NCBI GenBank assembly: GCA_003255065.1
Contig: QAOA01007551.1
Span: 609,845-673,844 of the forward strand
DNA: 64,000 nucleotides
Origin: Cercis canadensis
Taxonomy: Eukaryota; Streptophyta; Magnoliopsida; Fabales; Fabaceae
Direction of reading: 5' to 3'
The translations under genes and the position numbers were made by a program. Below the pieces are notes generated by a model, which saw nothing but the letters and a program-made list of their open reading frames with translations, ran no database searches and was not told the origin of the DNA. Positions 33,333 to 46,300 of this stretch are shown one piece after another (position 1 is the first letter of the stretch; each line of letters opens with the position of its first letter).

Positions 33333-36300
33333 TGTTGACACCCAAATTTGTACATGGATTATTTTTAGGATGGTCTTAGAACCATATCTCTATGTGCTCA
33401 ATTGAAACATTTCAACACTACAAAATAAAGTAAATATAGCTAAAAATGCTAAAATGCTAACAAAAATCACAAAAAAAAAAAACTTAAAAAGAATACAAAA
33501 AATACAAAAATTATTATAAACAATAAAATAGAAAAAGTAAGAATTCATATCTCTACAATTCTGACTCCTGGGCGGCAATCTCCCTTTCGGCGAAATGCCG
33601 CAATTGCAGTCTGGCACCACCCACTCTGCAGTGCCCCTTGCAGCTTGAAAGCATGAAACAAGGAAAACCACATCAGAAGTTAACCAGTGCAACTTGCACA
33701 AAATTTTGGCTATAAAAAGCCTCACAAAACAAAGCAAAAAAATGAGATAATACACAAACACCAGATAATACACGGACACAAGAGTGAACAAAAAGAGAAG
33801 GCAAGCAACAAATAGAGAGTAAAATTATGAAACAACAAACGACCAAAAAGCGAAAAATCCAGTACCACACTGAAGGGGAAACTCTAAAAATTTTATCATA
33901 TTAGGTATTAATATTATCTCACATTTTTGTTGTTGTGTAAATATTTTATTTTTCTGGTTGGTTAAGCACTACACAGAGCAAAAATACCAAATTAGAGAGA
34001 ATTCCCAAAATCCCCAATTTGTTAAAGAGAGCAAAAACCTAGAAATTAAAATTTTTTCGGTACATGCATGCAATCATAGATTAAGCAAAATAGAAGTTGA
34101 TTTAGACAAAGGGAAACCGAAATAGAGTGAAGAATTTTAAAAAGAGAAAGAAAATTTTAGAGAGAAACAGAGTTTCAAGAGAAGAAAAGAAAGATAGAGA
34201 ATTTTTTTGAGAAAATTTGAGGAAGAAGGAAAGAATTTTCTTACCAGTGCCATGGTTTAGAATGATATTTCTTTGCATGTCTTTCTCTCTCTACCATGTT
34301 CTTTCTCTCTCTCTCCCCTGCGATGTCCCCTCTCCTCTTCGTCCCTTTCTTCTTTCTCTTTTTCTCCCTACGTACGTTTATCCTTTGGGTTGCTGAATCT
34401 TTTGGTTTTAATTCTATTTGCAATTTTCATATATATGTGTTTGGGCTTTTCTTTTTATTTGATTGGGTTGTATGTATTTTGTTTTTGTTTTCTTTTGGGT
34501 TTAGTTCAGATTTTCGTTTTGGGTTTAAGAAGGTTTTTGGGTTTTTTTTATTTTTCTTGTTGGATCAGGCCAAGGCTTTAGTTCCTTTTCTTTTTTAGTT
34601 TGGGTTTCGATTCATTTAGGCTGTTGTATTTATTTGCTTGTTTCGGCCCTTTAAGCTGTTGGGCCGAATGTGTTTGGTCTTCTTAGTGTAGTGTGGGTTG
34701 TTTTGCTTTTTTTTTTTTTGACTCATTCATTTACCTAGGTCGAATATCATTTAATTTTGGGTCATTTGGTTTGCTGATTGGGCTGGTCCGACTTGGGCTA
34801 GCCTATTTGGGTGTTTTATTTCTTTTTTTTTTTTACATGGGCTAGGTCATTTTTTTGTTAGGTTTATTTTTATGATGTGTGATGCATTTGATTGAGCTTT
34901 CCTTTATTTTATTTTTAAATCTTTATTTTTTGTGTGGGTGTTTAGGATCTTTATTTATTTTTGAGTCATTTTAACCTTGCTTATTTACTTCATAAATTCT
35001 TTTATTGTTATTGTTACTCTTATTTTATATTAAGAATCTTAATTTATCTTAGTTTTATTTATTAAGTTTCATTTATTTCATATTATACTCAATTCTTTTT
35101 TAGCAAAAATCAAGGCCCGATGACGGATTAAATTAGAAAATAATTGTGTTGACAATTTTTTCTAATGTTTCTGAGATGAGAAATAAATTTCTTGGTTATG
35201 CTAAAGGTACTGATGTGGCCAATAAAATTCTTAATATCACTTTTATCGTTTTAATTACTACATTTATAGCATTTATTTGCTACATTATAATTCATCTCAC
35301 TACATCTTAACATTATTTTTAATTATGTTAGAAAAAGATTACTGACGAGGGAATAATTGAAATTAGTCATGATAATGACGTGGTTTCGATATTCCGGAGG
35401 TAAATAGATGTTTCTAGTTCGGCCAGAGGTACTGTTAGGGCATGAGGTCAATCTCTGATAAAAATCTTTGTTGGTGCATAATTTCTAAACGAACATTTTC
35501 TAAATATAATATTTCAGCTTTAATTACCTTAATTTGAGTTAAAAGTTACCGACGAGAAAATAGTTAAGGATAGTTGTAATGACGGTGATTCCTTGACACT
35601 CCGGAGGTGAGAAGTGTCACTTTAGTCTTTCCATGTGTACTAGTGGACTTAAAGAAATACCTCTGATGCAAATATTTGTCACGAATCTTGAACATTTCAT
35701 AAACACATATAATTGTCTTTTATGTATCTAGATATCACTTAGTTAGCGAGATTGCTAAATATTGCTTATGACAGAATAGATTGGGGGAGAATTGTAATGA
35801 CAATCACGAACTCCACCTAATAATCTTGAAGCATCCTTTAGGTTTTTTCCAGAAGTTCTGGTAGGGCCTAACGAAATTTTAATCTATTTTATAATGTTAT
35901 GACTAACTTAATTCATTTAAAAAAGATGACTAGTGATTAAATGTTCTAAAAACGGACGTTGTAGGTTGCTAATATCTTCCTTACACGTAATCAACCCCCG
36001 AATCCAAGCTCTGAACGTAGACCAATTCTTTTAGGTATCCAATCGCACCGTTTCATTTGTTTAAAAATGGAATAAAACGATTGGCGGCGACTCCATTTTT
36101 TTCTTGCATATTATTGCACATTGTTAACTTTTTACTTCATCTCGAGTGGGGGATTAGGCCAAGGCTTTAGTTCCTTTTCTTTTTTGGTTTGGGTTTTGGA
36201 TCATTTGGGCTGTTGTATTTATTTGCTTGTTTAGGCCCTTTAAGTTGTTGGGCCGAATTTGTTTGGTCTTATTAGTGTAGTGTGGGCTGTTTTGCTTTTT

Positions 36301-37801
36301 TTTTTTTTTTTGACTCATTCATTTGCCTGGGCCGAATATCATTTGGTTTGCTGATTAGGCTGGTCTGAATTGGGCTAGTCCTTTTAGGTGTTATTCTTTT
36401 TTTTTTTTTTTGGTTAGGATTAGGCCTTTTTTTTTTTACATGGGCTAGGTCAGTTTTTTGTTAGGTTTATTTTTATGATGTGTGATGTATTTGATTGGAC
36501 TTTCCTTTATTTTATTTTTAAATCTTAATTTTTTGTGTGGGTATTTAAGATCTTTATTTATTTTTGAGCCATTTTAAACTTGCTTATTTACTTCATAAAT
36601 TCTTTTATTGTTATTGTTACTCTTATATTTATATTAAGAATCATAATTTATGTTAGTTTTATTTATTAAGCTTCATTTATTTCATATTATACTCAATTCG
36701 TTTTTAGCAAACATCAAGGCCCGATGATAGATTAAATTAGAAAATAATTGTGTTGACAATTTTTTCTAATGTTCCTGAGGTGAGAGATAAATTTATTGGT
36801 TATGCCAGAGGTACTGGTCTGGCCAATAAAATTTTCAATATCGCTTTTATCTTTTTAATTACTACATTTATAGCATTTATTTGCTACATTATAATTCATC
36901 TCACTACATCTTAACATTATTTTTAATTATGCTAGAAAAAGATTACTGACGAGGGAATAATTGAAATTAGTCATGATAATGAGGAGGTTTCGATATTCCG
37001 AAGGTAAATGGATGTTTCTAGTTCGGCCAGATGTACTAGCAAGGCATGAGGTCAATCCCTGATAAAAATCTTTGTTGGTGCATAATTTCCAAACGAACAT
37101 TTTCTAAATATAATATTTCAGCTTTAGTTACCTTAATGTGAGTTAAAAAGTATCAACAAGGGAATAGTTAAGGATAGTTGTAATGACAGTGATTCCTTGA
37201 CACTCCGGAGGTGAGGAGTGTCACTTTAGTCTTTCCAAGTGTACTAGTGGACTTAAAGAAATACCTCCGATAAAAATCTTTGTCACGAATCTTGAATATT
37301 TCATAAACACATATAAATTGTCTTTTATGTATCTGGATATCACTTAGTTAGCAAGATTGCTAAATAATGCTTATGACAGAATAGATTGGGGGAGAATTGT
37401 AATGACAATCACAAACTCCACCTAGTAGTCTTGAAGCATCCTTTAGGTTTTTTCCAGAAGTGCTGGTAGGGCCTAACGAAATTTTAATCTATTTTAGAAT
37501 ATTATGACTAACTTAATTCATTTAAAAAAGATGACTAGTGATTAAATGTTCTAAGAACGGACGTTGTAGGATGCTAATACCTTCTTTACACGTAATCAAC
37601 CCCCGAATCCAAGCTCTGAACGTAGACCAATTCTTTTAGGCATGCAATCGCACCGTTTCATTTGTTTAAAAATGGAATAAAACGATTGGTGGTGACTCCA
37701 TTCTTTTCTTGCATATTATTGCACATTGTTAACTTTTTATTTCATCTCGCGTGGGGGATTTTGCCGTTCCACATCGTGCTCTCGAAAGGGACGTTGCGAT
37801 A
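33333..37801 (+). mobile_element. Large LTR-like unit with internal tandem duplication, TSD GCTAT
   Basis: Starts TGTTGACACCCAAATTTG and ends GGGACGTTGCGATA, flanked by GCTAT on both sides (33328-33332 and 37802-37806). A stretch of about 1.59 kb occurs twice in tandem (34563-36151 and 36152 to about 37758), beginning GATYAGGCCAAGGCTTTAG. No gag or pol domains are seen. The ends and 5-bp duplication fit a very long solo LTR of the kind seen in Ogre/Tat-type gypsy elements, but the family assignment is inference. A related unit lies at 57742-61112. It is a fossil. Confidence 0.7.
34563..37758 (+). repeat. 1.59-kb tandem duplication inside the LTR-like unit
   Basis: The two copies are collinear over their whole length: CCAAGGCTTTAGTTCCTTTT, AAGATTACTGACGAGGGAAT, TTCCTTGACACTCCGGAGGT, CCCCCGAATCCAAGCTCTGA and other strings occur once in each. 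Differences are scattered. The related unit at 57.7-61.1 kb has only one copy of this part. Confidence 0.92.
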
Positions 37802-37908
37802 GCTATGAAACATCATTTAACTTTCTTCAACTTTTAATACATGCACATATATAAAAACTCTTAATACATGTATATATGTATAGTTGTTGAGTAAATCATA
37901 TAAGATGA

Positions 37909-37967
37909 CTAGTACTTCTTGCAAAGGTTGAGGCAAGTTTCAGCATAGCCTCCCAGTTTGTCAATAT
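37909..37967 (-). CDS. Orphan last-exon candidate of a small Cys-rich peptide gene
   Basis: On the minus strand an acceptor-like TTTTTGCTTGACAG is followed by an open exon reading IDKLGGYAETCLNLCKKY and a TAG stop. The C-X3-C pair resembles the spacing in the two Cys-rich peptide genes nearby, and it has the same direction. I found no matching upstream exon between 37968 and 38450, so it may be a leftover exon or chance. Confidence 0.25.
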
Positions 37968-38459
37968 CTGTCAAGCAAAAATAGAAATCATGACAAAATT
38001 CTTATAAAGTCATTAGGGATATAATACATAGATAAAATTGTAAAATTATTACACACAAACTACTTTATTAATTAACTTGCAACTGAACCTATTATCACAT
38101 GCCCCCTGGATTTAGCTCAAGAGTTTCAGTAGGTGGGATTAGACTCTCCAGTATATCAAAAAGGAACTTATATATTTTCACATATCTAATTCTATTTTTA
38201 ATTAAAGAAAAGCTACCTATTAGCGTTATGGAAATTTTAATCTTAAATTGACATTTCAACATAGTCTTCATAAGTACTCTTCTTTAGCACATCAAAGAGT
38301 CATGGTAAATTAACCTAAGCCTCTGCTCACATCCTACTTATCTCTACCACCAATCTTAGCTCTTATGACAATTTCCTAATAAGTTTTGAAACAAAGCTCT
38401 CTTGTTTTAATTGAATATATTAAGATCTTTTGAAATATGTAGTTGTTATTAATAAGTAT

Positions 38460-38688
38460 GAGTTAAATACTTTTTTTTGTCCCAAAATTATTTTTTAAAT
38501 GTCACTTTAGTCCTCGAAAAATTACTCCACCCGCTAAATCAATCCTTTAAGCACCAAAAGCAATCACTTAAAAGGATTGATTTGACAAGTTGAGTAATTA
38601 TTCGAGAATTCAAGTGATACCAAAAATAATTTAATGATTAAAGTGACATTTGAAGAATAATTCAATGACAAAAAATGGTATTTTACTC
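38460..38688. mobile_element. Foldback MITE (Mutator-type family), copy 1
   Basis: A 229 bp near-palindrome: GAGTTAAATAC.TTTTTTTGTC at one end and its reverse complement (GACAAAAAATGGTATTTTACTC) at the other. It shares ends and internal TCACTTTAGTCCT-type motifs with the copies at 49026 and 56817. A target duplication is not clear here. Confidence 0.75.
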
Positions 38689-38853
38689 ATATTTTATACT
38701 ACATCCAAAAGGAAAACAAGAACACTGAAAAAAATATCATCCTTTTGGCAATTAGAGACAACACATAACATCCAAGCAAGGCAAGAGAGTGAGTGAAAAA
38801 GGAATGGGGAAAAGCACTTATTCATCAGCACATATACATAGAAAGAAGAAGAA

Positions 38854-39230
38854 CTAAAAGAACTTGTTACCAAAGCCAAATTGGACACTCAAACCCTTTG
38901 CACATCCAATAGTACAGTCATAATAGGCGTTTTCTCTTTTGTACTTTAAGCCAAAGTGAATAATACAAGCAGGGGTACAGGCTATGTGCCATGGAGCACC
39001 TCCTTTGCAAAACCCAAGACAAGCGACTCGGCAAGCTGCCTCCTTTCCCAAATCAAGGATTGATGCAATCTTTTCTTGTAATGAAGTGTTTTGGAAATCA
39101 TATTCTGAAAATGTGTAGAAGAAGTGGTGGAAGAATAATAGGCATGCACTCTTTCTAAAAGAAGAAAGGTAACCACCATTATTATTATCATTAAACATGA
39201 GAAGTACTTCATTGTGAAATTCCCTTCCAT
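38854..39230 (-). pseudogene. Secreted Cys-rich (thionin-like?) peptide gene, broken, copy A
   Basis: The N-terminal part is a signal-peptide-like hydrophobic stretch (MKYFSCLMIIIMVVTFLLL, near 39212) followed by HAYYSSTTSS. The C-terminal part is rich in C-X3-C pairs (ACRVACLGFC, ACTPAC, YDCTIGC). A matching gene lies at 48016-48417. The layout fits small secreted plant defence-type peptides. The thionin-like label is tentative, since I cannot place it in a named family. It carries about one break and is treated as a fossil. The promoter side was not resolved. Confidence 0.5.
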
Positions 39231-39747
39231 GTATATCTATGCTATAAGCACTCCAACCTTGAAAAGCTAGAGAGCTGAAAAAATAATGACCACTAGCTTC
39301 CAATTTTGTTTTCCCTTTTCTTCTTCTGTAATTGTGCTTAAAGAAACAAGAAAAGTAGACAAATGGATTAATTGAACAGTATGACAATTTTATATTACAT
39401 GACACTTTCTTATTAATGAAGATAGTAATTGATAATGACGTTGCCAATATGAATGAGTGACTTTTAATTAAGGCAATAGGCTCATCACCTGAATGCATAT
39501 TTAATATGCTACTAGGGATATGAAGAGTAGGTCTAATTGTGAGATTGCCCTAAGAAATTCAAAATGTGACCTTTGCTTAGAGCCATGTCTCTTGGCATTT
39601 ATCACGAGGTCATACAGCTGTGAATTCAATTTAAGTGCATGACACACGTACTAAAAACTATTTGATGAAGAACCATGGAAAAAGAAGAGTGAGCAATCAC
39701 GTAGCTTAGATTAGAAGGTTGCTATGGGTGATAATTTGGGTAGAGTT

Positions 39748-41395
39748 TGTTAGTTCCACAATTCTCTTTCAGGCTTTTGATGATAATAAATGATTAAATA
39801 TTCACTAATCTATTTGTACTATTAGTTTGTTTCTAAATGTAGGTTAGTGAAGATATCTGAGAACTAGTTTTGCTTGTTCTAAAGTACTAGTTTTCAGACC
39901 AGTTCTTCTCATCTAGTTGCTGCTATGCATGATAAGCTCTCAGATCTCAAAGATTCTTATCAAAATGCTACTTCACGTGTTGGGTAACCGTTTCCCTTAT
40001 AAAGGCTTGTTGGAGATCCACTCTTTAAGGGAAGTTGGTAAAGTAACTTTCTTGGTTACTAAATGACAAGAAAATAGTTAGTGGAGCTAAATTGTATATC
40101 AACCCTACAGCTGGCTCATGACCAAAGGTGGAGATCATTCTTCACGTGCTGCCCCTTTCCTTTTATTGCAGCACTCTCAAGTCATTCAAAGTGTGAAGAG
40201 AAGAAAGAAAGAAAGGAATAAATACACAGACTTCGGTCTTCCATTGTAGCAAGCTTGCCTTCTCTTTCTCATGTTAAGAAACTTGTAAAATCTGCTCTAT
40301 GGAGAGTGAGAGTATCAAAATGGAACTCAACATTTCTTTTTGAGTGTTGTTGACTCAGAATTTCAGTAGGAAATTCTTGAGAGAGACCTCTAGAAATTAG
40401 TCTAAAGGGAGAAAGTTCTTGGTGAGCTTTTGTGGGAAAACCAAGGGTGTAAAAAGCTTGGAAAAGCTTTGTCAAATTAACCTCACAATTTCTAGTGGAA
40501 CTCCAATGGTTGGGAGAAGTGGATGTAGGCCTTAGTGTTGAACCACTATAAAAATCTGTGTTGAGCTCTTATCTTCCTTTATCTTTAAAAGCTTGAGTTG
40601 ACTATAGACTTCATATGCTGCTATCTTTGATTCTTGTCTAAACAGGTTTTCTAGTTTTTTGATCTATGACTGATATGTAGTGTGATATTGATTAAATCTT
40701 CTTGCTCATTAATTAAGGATATTTCAGCTAATGATTTTACTGCTGTAGTGTTTAAATTCATGATTTAATCTTTGAGTTTACTCATTTATTAAAAAAAAAA
40801 ATTGAAACTCCTATTCACCCCCCACCCCTCTAGGAGTGTTTCCTATTACTTTCAATTAGTATCAGAGCTTGATGCTCGTCTTGTATGTTGGTTTAACTAA
40901 CCAAGAGTTAAAGATCTAGATTATTTAGTTGCAGGAACTATGAATAATCAAAATGAGTCACATTCTTCTCACAAACCTCCTTTCTTCAATGGAGAAACTT
41001 ACCCTAACTGGAAGCATCGCATGGAAATGTACCTTGAAGCAATTGACTATGAAGTGAGGCAGATTGTCAGAAATGGTCTCACACCTCCAACAAAAATGGT
41101 GAATGATGTTGTTGTTCTGAGAGAAGAACATAAGTTTTCTGCTGAAGACAAACTCAGATTCACTCTCAATTCTAAAGCAAGATACAACATAGTGTATGCT
41201 ATATCTGCACAGGAGTATGAGAATATTACATCCTACAATTCTGCTAAGGAGATGTGAGATAGGCTAGCTGCAATCCATGAGTGAACTAGTCATGTGAAGG
41301 AAGCCAAGATCAACATCTACTATACTCAGTATGAAATGTTCCACATGACTCAATATGAGCCTCTGGATTCATTTTTTGCTCAATTTCTGAGCATT
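39748..41395 (+). mobile_element. Truncated copia fossil: 5' LTR and start of gag, + strand
   Basis: The LTR of about 1.1 kb (39748-40854) starts TGTTAGTTCCACA. A Met-tRNA-type primer-binding site (GTATCAGAGCTTG) follows, then a gag start from 40940 (NESHSSHKPPFFNGETYPNW, YLEAIDYE). The gag resembles that of the minus-strand element at 46.8 kb (FYNGDNYKYWKERM, YLESIDYK), so the two are one family. The remainder of the element is missing: the sequence changes to a gypsy piece near 41395. Broken fossil. Confidence 0.85.
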
Positions 41396-43331
41396 ATAAA
41401 TTAATCTGAGGGCATCATTAGTAATGCCATTGAACTTGAAAGTGTCAAAAATCTCCAGAAATCCCTCCAAGTGCACATTTGCATCTTCGGTTGCAAAGCT
41501 ACCAAACTGATTGGCTTGCATCATTTGGATGACACTTGGCTTGATTTCAAAGGATTTTGCTGAGATGGTTAGCCTTGTGATCCTTGAGATTTGGAAAGGT
41601 CCCGTTGGAACTCCATAATGCTTCAAAGGTCATCGGACAACCACTGGTAGTGGAGGTGGTGGATTTTCCTCAGTATTCTCAATAGTGACCTGAGCTGGTC
41701 GAGACGCGCTTCTCCTTTCCCTTCGGTTTCTTCTGCAAGTCTTCTCAATTTCAGAATCTAAAGGGATCAAATTTGATCGCCCCGCACTTCTCATACACTA
41801 GAAAGAATTTCCTGAAAAACTGAAACACCACTTGATTACAAAAATAAAATAAAATCTAGACTAAGATTAGAATACTTTAGTATTAACATTACTAGACGCA
41901 CAGTCCCCAACAACGGTGCCAAAAACTTGTCACATAAAAAGTATATGCAAGTGCACATGTCGTAAGCAAGTAATAAAGTTGAGTTAAAGTATCGTTCCAC
42001 GGAGACTATGGCTACTAAGTACCAAAATTATGTGTATTCTAATTTTATCTAGACAATAAATAAGTGAATTATGGTGATAATTAAATGCAAGTTGTAAAGA
42101 AAGAGTAATTACTGTAAAAATGAGTAAGAATATGGTGAAAGAGTATCTAGGGTTTCGATTTCACCATAGCTAGTCTGGATCTTTATTCTTCATTCATTAA
42201 CCAAAGTCAACCCTCTTAATTGCTAGCCAAGAACCCTAAATTGGCCATTAGCCTTTCCCAAGGACAAGTAAACGTGATTCCAAATTACAAATCCACTATA
42301 TCCCTATGTGAATTATGAATAATCTGAAATTCAATTACTTCTATAGTTCTTTTTATTAGCTACATCATAGATCATAAGGGTATATTCATATCCCTTATGG
42401 ACTTTATTTTTTTTATCCCTAGGATCTCCAATTACAACTAACCTCACGGTAACATTGCAATCATCTAATCATCTAATAAGATGGCCAGTCAAATAAAAGC
42501 AGTAAGAACAAAGATAAAAAAGACAATTAATTAGGCGGTCTTTTGATTCAAAAGTAGGAATTACAATCCGTCTTAACTAGGCTACATCTTCACCCTAGAT
42601 GGTGGAATTAGTTCATAATGAATACAGAAAACATAATCACACACATATTACACATCAGTTACAAGAAAGAGTAAGAAATAAACTCTTGAATGTGACGATT
42701 CAATGACGAAAACTACAATCTTCAAGCTTGATCTCTCTTGACTTGTTGTCTCTTGTGTAAAATGTGTGGAACCCTAATTTAGACTTTAAGAGTCCTATTT
42801 CTAGGCCCTAGGAAGTTTAGGAGAAAAAGGAATTAAAATAAAGTGAGAGTCCTAAAGAAATTAGGAAGTCTAGAAGTCAAATCCCGAGTTAACCGTCGGG
42901 GGCTGCATCCTTGGGTTTGGGCATTGCAGCCTCCTAAATCTTGCCTAATGGGTGCTACGACGCTTGGTATACGGCGCTGCGACGCCCAACTTTCTGTCTT
43001 CATTCTGTTGATTCCTGAACTTGAGGCGCTGCGGCGCTGTATATGGGCGTTGTGGCACCCAACTTTCACGATCCAGGGCGCTGCGATGCCCAACTCTCTA
43101 GATTTCTATTGATCATTATGTTGGCCGTTGTGGCGCCCTGAGTGGGGGCTGTGGCCCCCGAGTCCCTACCTTCAGTCCAGAATGCATGATTTTACTTCTT
43201 TCTTGTACCGAATTGGCTTCCAAGGTCTTCCAAAACATAAACCTACAAAAGAAAAATGAAATTGTGAAAACCTACCCTAAAATACTCAAGCAAGAATAAT
43301 ACGAGATAAGCGGTATAAAACCAGCTTATCA
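41396..43331 (-). mobile_element. Truncated gypsy (Athila-like) fossil: LTR, primer site and gag start
   Basis: On the minus strand an LTR of about 1.4 kb (43331 to about 41935) starts TGATAAGCTGGTTTTATACC and ends TTATGTGACA. It is followed by TTTTTGGCACCGTTGTTGGG, close to the TGGCGCCGTTGCCGGGGA primer site of Athila/Tat-type elements. A gag piece follows (41626-41369: PSVIQMMQANQFGSF, TEDANVHLEGFLEI, FKFNG). The pol part is absent. It lies between two copia pieces, and both junctions are sharp. Confidence 0.82.
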
Positions 43332-46300
43332 AAAGTCAATACCTTCTTGTTGATTGTACCCTCGAGCTACTATTCTAGCTTTGTTTATTACCATTTTTCC
43401 ATCTTCATCCAGTTTGTTTCAGAAAACTCATTTTGTACCAATTATACTAACATTTTCTAGTTGAGGTACAAGCTTCCATACTTTGTTTCTTTCAAACTGG
43501 TTTAGCTCAGCTTGCATTGCCACTATCCAACCTTCATCTTGTAATGCATCAATAATGTTGGATGGCTCTATGAAGGAGAGGAATGCTAGATTTACATGGT
43601 CATCTTTGAGAGAGGCACGAGTACTTATTTCTTTGTTTGGATCACCAATCACATTGTCAAAAGGATGATTCCTAGTAGTTCGAGTTTCCTTCAGCAGAAA
43701 CTCCTTGGCATTCTCCTGTGGAGCTTCTTACAGAACTGCTTCTTCTTTACTTGAATTTTCTGTCTGTTCTAATTCCTTTTCTACTTTTGAAGATATATTG
43801 TTTGCCTATTCTAAACCATTATCTTCAGGAGCTTGAGAATTCACAGGAAAGTTAGGCTCATCAAAGATAACATGCATTGACTCTTTTTCACAGAGTTTTC
43901 CTATTGAACACTCTATATGCTTCACTAGATGATGAATACTTTAGAAAAATACCTTCATTTGATTTTGCATCAGACATAGCAAAATATTCCTTACCATTAT
44001 TTAAAATAAAGCATCTGCACCCAAAAGCATGAAAATAACTCACATTGGGCTTTCTTCCTTTCCATAACTCATAAGGAGTTTTCTTCAAAACTAGTCTTAC
44101 CAAACATCTATTCAAGATGTAATAAGTTGTATTTACAGCTTCTACCCATAAATATTTGGGTAAATCATTTTCAATTAACATGGTTCTCCCCGTTTCAACT
44201 AAAGTTCTATTTTTCCTTTCCACAACTCCATTCTATTGAGTTCTAGGACAAGAGAAGTTATGATGAATACCATGATTTTCACAAAAGTTTTTAAAAAAAC
44301 TTGTTTTCAAATTCTCCACCATGATCACTTTGAATGGAGGAGATAACACATCCTTTCTCATTTGGGATTTTCTTGCAAAACTTTTCAAAAACAGTACAAG
44401 TTTCATCTTTATGAGCAAGGAAGAATACCCATGTGAATCTTGAATAATCATCAACTATTACAAATCCATACTTTTTGCCATTTAAGCTAGATGTGGGTGA
44501 TGGTCCAAAGAGATCCATATAAAGTAGCTGGAGAGGTCTAGAAGTGGATAACTCCTTTTTGGTCCTAAAAGATGACTTATTTTGCTTCCGTTGCTAACAA
44601 GTTGGGCAAACTTTGTCTTTTTCAAAAACAGGTTTTGGAAGACCAAGAACATGTTCCTGTTTGGCTAGTTTTGAAAGAAGTTTGAAATGAACATTATGCC
44701 ATAACCAAGAACTGCTACTTAGAGATAACAAATAATTTTTACGTTTCAATTCTAGTCCCTCTTTAGATACAACATACACATTTGACTTCTATGACCAACA
44801 AACAAAACTTTATCACAATTTAAATCACGAATAATGTAGTGAGAAGATTCAAACACTATTTTGTGACCTTCGTCACGAAGCTGACTTATGCTTAAAATAT
44901 TATGCATCAAACCTTGAACTAAATAAACATTTTCAAGGAAAAAGGAGTTATTCATTGCCACCTTACCAACTCCCACAATTCTACCTTTGTCATTATCTCC
45001 AAAAGTGACATCTCCCATGTCTTTCTTTTTTATGGAAGAGAACTTGGTTGAATCTCCAGTCATATGCTTAGAGCATCCACTGTCTAGATACCAGAAATCA
45101 CTTTTAGCTTTAAAGCATATTTGCAAAGGAGTTTAAGGATTCTTAGGTACCCAAACTGTTTTGGGTCCTTGATAGTTAGTAACAAATGTACCTTTAGGTA
45201 CCCAAATCATTTTCTTTTCTGCAAATAATTTCTTAAATTTACAGTTATACATAGTATGACTTGTTCTACAGCAGAAAGAGCAAGTATTTCTTGAACCAGA
45301 ATAAGACACAGAAGCTTTAATAAAGGAGTTTCTAGAAATAGGATAAGAAACTGGTTCTTTGACATAGATGTTTCTTGAAAACTTTATTGGATGAGTTTCA
45401 TAATAACCTAGACGAAGTTTGTCTTGCCCAACTTTTTCCTCCCTAGCAACACGTTCAAGTTCCCATGACCTTGAACAAATTTTGCTAGATCCTTGGATTG
45501 CTCATTTACCTTCCTTTTTAAGTCATTATTTTCCTTTAGAATGGAAGAGGTAAGAAGCTAATTTTTCTTAAAATATTCATTTTCATTTTGTAAAACTTTA
45601 AATTTTTAAAATCATCTTAGAATTTTCTTTCCTGAGTAAATCAATTTCCTTGATCTGCTCTTTGACTATTTTCTTAAGAGCTTCTATCTTTGCAAGCCTC
45701 TTTTCATAGTCTAGAGCAAGATCTTCGAAAGTTTTATTTAACTCATCATAAGAAGGAGGAGGACCTAAATCAGTTTCGAAATCACTTACCTCATTTGTTT
45801 TTGCTATAAAACAGAAATTTGCCAGATTTTCTTCATCGAAATTCTCACTGTTTGAGGATGATTCAACATCACTCCATGAGGCAATCATGGCTTTCTTCTT
45901 CTCCTTTCAGTAGAACTTCTTTTTCTTGAGATTTGGACAGTTCGGTTTGATGTGTCCAAGTTTCTTGCATTCATAACAGATAATAGGGTCTTTGTTGGTT
46001 TCTCCCTTACAACGTCTGGGTTGGAATTTATTTCTGTCATTTCTTTTTTTCATTTGTTGAAGAAATTTTCTTGAAACAAGAGCTACTTCTTCATCAATGA
46101 AAACTAGTTCTTTTGAAGTAGAACTCATTTCTTGAGTTATGCTAGAAAGAGACAAACTTTTCAAACAGCATCATTTGACTATCCTCTCATCATTTGACTA
46201 TTTCTTGTGATCTTTTAGACTATTCTTCTTTTCAAACAAGATCATTTGATGTGTCTCAAGTAGTCCTCTCAGCTGATCAATAGTCATGTCATTTGTTTCA

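Noticed and set aside
34241-34598. Overlapping frames of about 100 codons on both strands
   Set aside because: CT-rich low-complexity sequence inside the LTR-like unit. No motifs.
42833-43112. GC-richer opposed frames of 86 and 89 codons
   Set aside because: They lie within the gypsy LTR. The repeated GCGCTGCG-type words are internal LTR repeats.
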